A DNA stretch of 64,000 nucleotides from Cliona cf. orientalis (taxonomy: Eukaryota; Porifera; Demospongiae; Clionaida; Clionaidae): contig OZ005698.1 in NCBI GenBank assembly GCA_963930775.1, positions 5,586,501 to 5,650,500 on the forward strand. Direction: 5' to 3'. Position numbers and translations under genes: made by a program. Below are positions 60,501 through 64,000 of this stretch, in pieces (position 1 is the first letter of the stretch; every line of letters starts with the position of its first letter). The notes beneath the pieces were generated by a model. It was given only the letters and a program-made list of their open reading frames with translations. It had not been told where the DNA came from and searched no databases.

Positions 60501-63500
60501 TGAGATAGGATGGCAAGCTTATCTGGAGCAAATGAGCTAACACGCACAGGCCCATTGAAGGTAAGAGCCAGTAAATTGGTATTAAGGTCTAATGAATAAG
60601 AAGTAATTTCGGGAGGAATACTGTTTCTGATAAAGCTTAATGGTGCCACAGCATCTGAGCCAGAGATTTGCTCAGCCATGATACGCAAGTTGGATATATC
60701 AGTAACAGTTCTGCTGTCCATTGCAAGGTAAGTGTTATTTGCCATTGTTGCTAGATTGGGACGTAACTGTATTCCATCAAAGTCAGAATCAGACAACACA
60801 ATTTTGAGCACATTATTTCCTTCCAAGCGATAAGAACTGCTCAATGTTAGGCGATAGTAATAATTTTCATCCGTCACTTCACCTCTCTGTCCTTGTATTG
60901 TGATTCCAGAGATGGATACCCTGTCAGGATCAATAGCTTGATCAAAGGTGATGGCTATCTCCCTGGAAGTCATATTAACGGTGTAGGATATCAGACGTGG
61001 ACCAATGAGAGTGGAGGTATCAACTGCTAGGTTGAAGTGCATGTGTGTATATGTGTATGTGGTAGTCAGATGAAGGTATGGTAATATGTGCAACTTGATC
61101 CATACCATACAGAATCTTGGTTTAGTGATTTATTGGCATGGGATCTAAATACCACAGGAGGGGGGGGGGGGACTTTGGTTGTAGTATTTGTGCTATTCAT
61201 GTACCAACCAGTACACAACACTGTGGTAGAGCCTGATGGTAATTATTACTGTGGCTTGTTGTAAGAAAAAAATATATTGGTCCCCTTGATGATCTATGTT
61301 TGTCCCCTTCTGTGAAAGATTGTCCCCAACATCCCCCTCAGTATCCATAAAAAAATCCAGCTCTCTAGCCATGCCATGTTTAGGTACGGCATATAGTGTT
61401 AATTCCTGCAAGCATTTTTGGCTATATACATGGTAGGTATTTTTGTTCCAAAATGTGGTCATTATTGATTCAAGCCTAAATTCTAAACGTTCATTACATG
61501 CTCTAGCCACTGCAATTCTTACCATTGCCATCCACTATGATCACAGTAGCCCTAGTTGGTTCCAATATGACTGCATTGCTGGAAGAAGTGCTCAACACTA
61601 CGCTGAAGTTTTCCAGAGTCTCAACAAGTGTATCAACCATAATTGGGATTGAAATGGAGTACCACGGAAAATAACTGCGGGGATATATAGTGAATGTTCT
61701 GTTCACTGATTGATAATCTTCAGAAGCTGTGGGTAATCAGAATGCATAATATGTGTGCATATTGACGAGAGAGAATGGTATAAAAATCAATGACTCACAC
61801 AGGCATATCCGTTCTACATTGGTGTCTATACACTAATACAAGTATAGTATCTCACTACTACATTAATTTAGTAGAAAGAAAGTTGGCCATTGTCATTGTT
61901 TTATTTCATACTACTATGAATGGTCCCTTTTCTTATAGCAGGTCACATTAATAACGTATAGACATCTATTGGGGTTAAAGATATTAAGAAAACATACCTA
62001 TGGCTTGCCCATCTTCTGTTGCTACTGTGAAGGTAACCTCAGTTGCAGGACGTCTGTCCAGAGCTACGTACACACGGGTGGCACGGGTATTCTGCCCTTC
62101 ATGGTAGTAGTACTTAATGAAATATCGGAAGTAAATTCCTATCGGGGAATTGACATAGTACATAGCCTGTAGAGCAGAATCATCTAGAATTGGATTTAAT
62201 TGATTTTGTGCCATGTCTTGGACACTTAGTGCAGCAGCAACAATATAAGAAGTGGTGCGAGAATTTGCCAGGTAAGGGTTGCCATTGATTGCAGTTAGAT
62301 CTGCTGCATTCAAGTTTACTTGGATAGCATCTTCATTGTTTTGGGTATAAGAAACAGTACCACCTGTTAGGGTGTATCTTTCGTTTGGCATAGATGTTTG
62401 CTCCGTAAGAGTTAGACCCGAAGGATTGATAGATGAGATATTGATGATTTCGTCAAAAGAAAGCCTCAATACTCCAGTGTAGACATTGAGAGAGAACTCT
62501 ATGAGAGATGGAGGTGTGGTATCTGGAATCACATCACTTGCCTGAAGACTACTACGTAGCAAGCTGTTTGAGTTCATGTCCAGAATAGCTTCTTGAAATA
62601 AATGTAGATAGGAGTCTTGGACACTTGTTCCAACGTATGGCAATCTTTTGATTCTATTAATGTCATATTCCCTCAATTGAATAGTGAACACACTAGCAGC
62701 ATCTGGTGGGATAAGTTCATAAAAGGAAATAAACGAAGTGCCTTGCCCAAGCAAGTAGGAGCCATTGTACAAATATATTCGCCAGTACACAAGGGTGGTG
62801 ATGTCCATTGTTTCTGAAAATGTCACAATGATCTGTCCTCTATTCATATCTAGCACCCAGCTAACCAGTTCTGGTGGTGTCTCATCGTCAGTAAAGTTCG
62901 TGACAATCAGACCTCTGCCATTGGGAATGGCATTGGAAAGGAGTCCACTTGTATCTTGAGCAATTGAGGCTGTTACGGTCATGTAACAACTATGCTGATC
63001 AATGCAGAGCAATCGAATTCTCTTGATTTCATTTAAATCTGACTCGGCAAGCATGACACGGACAGCCTGATGGATTGTGTTGTCGGAATAAGAAGAATTA
63101 GACTCCTGACTTAGAGTGTACCACTGTGAGGGACGCTGTGCTGGAGCACTTTGTAACGTTACAGAACTAGATCTAAAGGTTGTCACATTGACAGGATCAT
63201 CGAAGTGGATATCAAGCACTCCCATGTTCAAATCTAGTCCAAAGCGAACTACAGAGGGAGGAGACGTGTCTGCAATGACTGCATATGCTGAGAGAGATAA
63301 CAGCAGGTTGCTTGGAATTCCAATAATGTCATGGACAATTCCGGTAGGAGCTGAGAGGAACGTGTCTTCAGTACCTGTAGCAATTCCCGGAGTTATCTTG
63401 AGGAAAGTTGTAGAGGTGAGGGAGAGGTTGAAGCCAATAACACGAGCAGTAGGTGCATCCAGTTGACTGTATGTCAGGTTATGTGATATATCCTCAGAAT

Positions 63501-64000
63501 TTGGATTCCTGTGGGAACTAATCTGAAGGCTATGTGCAAATATGGAGCTGACATTAACTGGCTCACTGTAGGTTAGAGTCATTCTATTACTGTCAAGATC
63601 AAGTGTAAATGAAGTGATCTCTGGTGGAGTGGTGTCTCTCATAAATGATGATGGCATTGCAGGATTTGAATCGGAAATCTGTTCCACCATAATGTGACGA
63701 TTGGAGTGATCAGTGACTGTCCTTGGCTCCATGGAAAGAAGTGTGTTTGATTCCACAGTCGCCAAATCTGGTCGCAACTGTATGGCATCAAAGTCAGCAT
63801 CAGATAGCACAATTCTGACTGTAGTTGGACTATCCACATTGAACACACTTGTGGATGAGAGCTGGTATAAAAGATCAGGATTTGTTGTACCTGCCATTCC
63901 TAAAATAGTAATTCCAGTTATGTCAATGCTACTTGGATCAATAGGTTCACTGAAGTTTAGCACAATCTCCCTTGAATTTATGTCCATTGAATAGAAATTG
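33250..64000 (-). CDS. Giant type I membrane protein with Calx-beta, CARDB, YD/Rhs, EGF, Ig and TM (5' end off window)
   Basis: Thirty-five exons placed by splice sites: from 64000 down to 61998, then 61523-61726, 58987-61026, 58575-58769, 58171-58428, 56938-57207, 55791-56851, 55526-55652, 55270-55374, 54688-54875, 54461-54619, 52117-54310, 50279-51799, 49936-50083, 49577-49710, 48604-48844, 47796-48177, 47435-47719, 46385-47166, 46184-46301, 46014-46123, 45689-45909, 45398-45595, 44548-44607, 44250-44456, 43976-44187, 43498-43728, 43316-43427, 42871-43055, 42191-42323, 41793-42065, 40899-41597, 34548-40538, 34102-34458 and 33250-33974. They total 22,129 bases, one frame, about 7,375 residues, stop TAA at 33250-33252. 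The protein is extracellular with one TM helix near the C-terminus. Function unknown; adhesion or recognition inferred. One gene rather than several: every intron phase matches and there is no internal stop. Confidence 0.85.
34548..40538 (-). other. Giant gene block I: 5,991-base exon with adhesion modules, EGF and furin-type site
   Basis: One uninterrupted exon of 1,997 codons. In order: Ig-like units ending in D-D-A-G-N and D-Q-L-G-N motifs; a HYR-like unit (TWTATDGAGN); an EGF-like unit (C-x-F-G-R-C-Y-C-x6-G-E-D-C) near 38.75-38.85 kb; a putative-Ig unit; three or more CARDB-like strands (N-V-T-N-I-G, N-I-T-N-H-G); a Cys-rich segment around 36.4-36.6 kb; R-Q-K-R at 36308-36325; and a final region (about 34.9-35.9 kb) with E-W-L-I-I-P-Y-S-E-A-A-P, P-S-L-T-V-T-F-G-D and D-F-L-V-N-D motifs. 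I recall those motifs from bacterial CARDB/RHS giants. Confidence 0.65.
40569..40774. mobile_element. MITE in intron 40539-40898
   Basis: TACCTGTATAGCGGGATATT at 40571 pairs with an inverted AAATTTCCCACTATGCAGTATTA end. The interior is rich in AAAATTTT/CATGGG and folds on itself. It fills most of a 360-base intron of the giant gene. Confidence 0.6.
40899..41597 (-). other. Giant gene block H: two cadherin-like (bacterial adhesin type) modules
   Basis: The single exon encodes two units of about 100 residues with T-E-D-N-P-V, L-P-T-N-S-S-L-N-R-G, T-F-P-E-H-T-S-G-T-F and V-A-D-A-P-V-M-S-V motifs. Then come L-V-D-T-D-G-S-E and L-P-E-G-T-Q-L-S-A-G. These resemble the cadherin-like repeats of bacterial large adhesins, where V-A-D-A-P marks module boundaries. 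Confidence 0.55.
41793..43728 (-). other. Giant gene block G: bacterial-type post-Rhs modules and a tenascin-type EGF
   Basis: Exons 43498-43728, 43316-43427 and 42871-43055 form one domain with an N-D-P-N-A-T-A-P-A-Q start, a D-x-D-x-R-T-F-x-L-G-x-x-G-F-G strand, an A-G-L-D-V strand and an A-S-I-V-F-D-x-N-E-P-I end. I recall this motif set from domains of large bacterial surface proteins. Exon 42191-42323 and the start of 41793-42065 give the next module (N-T-I-D linker, then D-T-G-S-G-V, then A-A-D-N-V-G-N), again in bacterial order. The end of 41793-42065 encodes an EGF-like unit with C-x3-C-x5-C-x5-C-x-C-x8-C spacing. Confidence 0.6.
42577..42671. repeat. Two tandem copies of a 46-base unit after a 29-base G run
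   Basis: CATGGCCCCCCCCACACC begins two near-identical copies at 42577 and 42623, each running through CCAATTACTAGTACGTGAAT. They follow a G run at 42544-42572 and precede a C run, all within intron 42324-42870. Confidence 0.8.
43976..45500 (-). other. Giant gene block F: helical segment directly after the Rhs core
   Basis: The end of exon 45398-45595 and exons 44548-44607, 44250-44456 and 43976-44187 encode about 190 residues predicted to be mainly helical. There are two Gly/Ala-rich hydrophobic stretches (LVALIIPLLVRSGLG; AAVSGAILGPGLG), then charged amphipathic helices rich in Lys and Glu. In bacterial Rhs proteins this position holds the cargo domain. I see no catalytic motif of a known nuclease, deaminase or ADP-ribosylating family, so no activity is assigned. 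Confidence 0.5.
44674..44987. mobile_element. TIR element, 314 bases, with 9-bp target-site duplication
   Basis: TAGTCTCGTCCCCAGACCCC at the left is inverted at the right end over about 60 bases, continuing through ACCCTC..AAAAGG..GTCTGGTGACTT. Direct GACCCCAAG flanks it at 44665-44673 and 44988-44996. It lies in the intron between exons 44548-44607 and 45398-45595. A 9-bp duplication is typical of Mutator-like elements; no transposase is present. Confidence 0.8.
45398..48844 (-). other. Giant gene block E: YD repeats and Rhs repeat-associated core
   Basis: Eight exons (48604-48844, 47796-48177, 47435-47719, 46385-47166, 46184-46301, 46014-46123, 45689-45909, 45398-45595) encode at least 15 YD units such as V-Y-E-Y-D-T-R-G-K-L and S-Y-H-Y-D-A-L-G-S-L. 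They end with S-Y-D-P-F-G-K-L-L, an M-R-A-R-V-Y-D strand, G-R-F-I-S-I-D-P-L and N-x-Y-A-Y-x-x-N-S-P-L-N, closing on D-P-S-G. That ending is the signature of the Rhs core in bacterial Rhs/TcC proteins, which form a closed beta-cocoon around a C-terminal cargo. Teneurins have a more diverged version. The terminal D-P-L and D-P-S-G Asp residues, part of the self-cleaving site in bacterial homologues, are present. Confidence 0.88.
48178..48603. mobile_element. Intron composed of two adjacent MITEs
   Basis: The first runs about 48231-48376 with arms CTTTACTCTAATATAACGTA and its inverse. The second is about 48379-48591, TACTGTGGAAACTTA against an inverted TACAGTGGGAAACTTAGG. Together they occupy most of this 426-base intron between two Rhs-region exons. 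Confidence 0.65.
49146..49447. mobile_element. CAGGGGCGGATYCAG-ended element with 5-bp duplication
   Basis: CAGGGGCGGATTCAGG at the left pairs with an inverted CAGGGGCGGATCCAGA at the right. AAGTG occurs directly at 49141-49145 and 49448-49452. It is 302 bases, noncoding, contains a G run, and shares its ends with 21762-22666. The terminal sequence resembles hAT-type ends, although a 5-bp duplication is short for hAT. It lies in intron 48845-49576. Confidence 0.8.
49577..51600 (-). other. Giant gene block D: PPC/TIG-like region before the RHS part
   Basis: Exon 50279-51799 continues after CARDB with a segment like bacterial pre-peptidase C-terminal domains (PGTYYLRINSFG), a TIG-like unit (P-L-G-N-V-T-L-R-V-M-G) and an N-S-G-N-T-type adhesion strand. 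A segment with W-E-V-I-W-N-T-F-V and T-T-W-G-S-L follows. I recall closely similar W-N-x-[IV]-W-x-N-F and G-S-T-W-G-D motifs just before the RHS part of bacterial giant proteins. Exons 49936-50083 and 49577-49710 link to the first YD-like strands. Confidence 0.5.
51869..52036. repeat. Two tandem copies of an 84-base unit in intron 51800-52116
   Basis: CTATAGTTATCCTACCCCAG begins copies at 51869 and 51953. Each ends TTGGGGACGAGG, and a third start (CTATAG) follows at 52037. About ten differences separate the copies. Confidence 0.8.
54920..55247. mobile_element. MITE with TACCGTATTGTCCTGGGTAA ends
   Basis: TACCGTATTGTCCTGGGTAA at the left and the inverse of TACCGTATTGCCCCGGGTAA at the right frame 328 bases. 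Several internal GGGCGCTTACC units give extra pairing. It fills most of intron 54876-55269 of the giant gene and is related to 17881-18036. Confidence 0.8.
56110..58428 (-). other. Giant gene block B: disulfide Ig-like and HYR-like modules
   Basis: Exons 58171-58428 and 56938-57207 each encode one module with paired Cys and a G-Q-D-x-A-G-N ending followed by a W-T-V-G strand. Exon 55791-56851 starts with a HYR-type module (D-T-x-A-P-T-I, then RVWTATDHAGN), then a second Cys-containing HYR-like unit and a fibronectin-like unit ending SPVWSFETRPYPDL, which leads into the CARDB array. Similar modules reappear in the 5,991-base exon near 39.0-39.9 kb. Confidence 0.6.
57208..58170. other. Long intron (963 bases) of the giant gene
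   Basis: No element boundary is clear. It includes a GC-richer stretch at 57.6-57.75 kb with CCCGCCCAC. A 35-codon + strand frame with a hydrophobic core starts at ATG 57725 and stops at 57830-57832; I do not regard it as an established gene. Confidence 0.4.
58575..64000 (-). other. Giant gene block A: two tandem [5 Ig-like + Calx-beta] supermodules
   Basis: Each Ig-like module of about 110 residues starts with a D-T-x-P-P-x-[LIV] motif, then an LDxNxGxLxLxFxExV-type strand pair. It resembles the bacterial SbsA/Big-type Ig fold. The first supermodule occupies 61998-64000 and continues off the window, with its Calx-beta completed in 61523-61726. The second occupies 58987-61026 plus 58575-58769. 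Modules correspond one to one: for example the pair with D-F-D-A/G-I-Q-L-R-P in the first position and the pair with DDPV-[ND]-V-[TS]-T in the third. The Calx-beta domains carry the D-Y-Q-x-V-N and E-x-F-x-V-x-L-S motifs; such domains also occur in sponge aggregation factors. Confidence 0.75.

Noticed and set aside
58575-61726. Calling it a sponge aggregation factor because of Calx-beta
   Set aside because: Only two Calx-beta domains are visible, embedded among Ig-like modules, and no wreath-type C-terminal domain was recognised.
33250-64000. Treating the many - strand open frames as separate genes
   Set aside because: All junctions between them have GT..AG sites with matching phases, no internal stop and no convincing start with signal peptide, so one gene is simpler.
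1-64000. tRNA, rRNA and CRISPR signals
   Set aside because: No cloverleaf with a convincing T-loop, no rRNA segment and no regularly spaced repeats were found by reading both strands.

Overview
The window is intron-rich metazoan DNA, most plausibly from a sponge. That guess rests on the gene set, on introns mostly of 60-1,900 bases with GT..AG ends, on dense short inverted-repeat transposons, and on a giant extracellular protein built of Calx-beta, CARDB and RHS modules. The species cannot be fixed from sequence alone. There are no operons, CRISPR arrays or bacterial-type gene strings.

Layout. (1) 1-4.5 kb, + strand: the 3' end of a MutS homologue, MSH3, in six exons; the 5' part lies off the left edge. 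Its last intron is packed with nested transposon remnants. (2) 5.1-16.1 kb, + strand: a complete 18-exon gene for the beta subunit of adaptor complex AP-4 (AP4B1). The exons join to a continuous 772-residue frame. (3) 16.4-17.1 kb, - strand: a single-exon, GC-rich gene for a 229-residue secreted protein of unknown family, convergent with AP4B1. (4) 17.1-22.95 kb: gene-poor DNA with several terminal-inverted-repeat elements, some with clear target-site duplications. (5) 22.95-28.76 kb, + strand: one very long exon encoding two RRM-like domains, a DEAH-box RNA helicase and a C-terminal RING-IBR-RING (RBR) ubiquitin ligase module, the architecture known from plant DEAH11/DEAH12. (6) 28.8-33.2 kb: repeats, mainly an element of about 1.9 kb. 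(7) 33.25-64.0 kb, - strand: one enormous gene that runs off the right edge.

For the giant gene I placed 35 exons by splice sites. They concatenate without a stop into about 7,375 residues plus a terminal stop. From N to C the visible protein has: two copies of a block of five Ig-like modules plus one Calx-beta; Ig-like and HYR-like modules; about nine CARDB domains; a PPC/TIG-like region; YD repeats closed by a canonical Rhs core; a helical segment; a module set resembling bacterial giant surface proteins; EGF; cadherin-like modules; a 5,991-base exon with more adhesion modules and a furin-type site; one Ig domain; a Ser/Thr-rich repeat stalk; one transmembrane helix; and a short cytoplasmic tail. 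I infer a type I cell-surface or shed adhesion/recognition protein whose core was probably acquired from bacteria and later gained introns and animal-type modules. It is the best candidate here for an undescribed system.

The MSH3, AP4B1 and helicase genes look like ordinary housekeeping or regulatory genes and show no functional link to the giant gene beyond adjacency.
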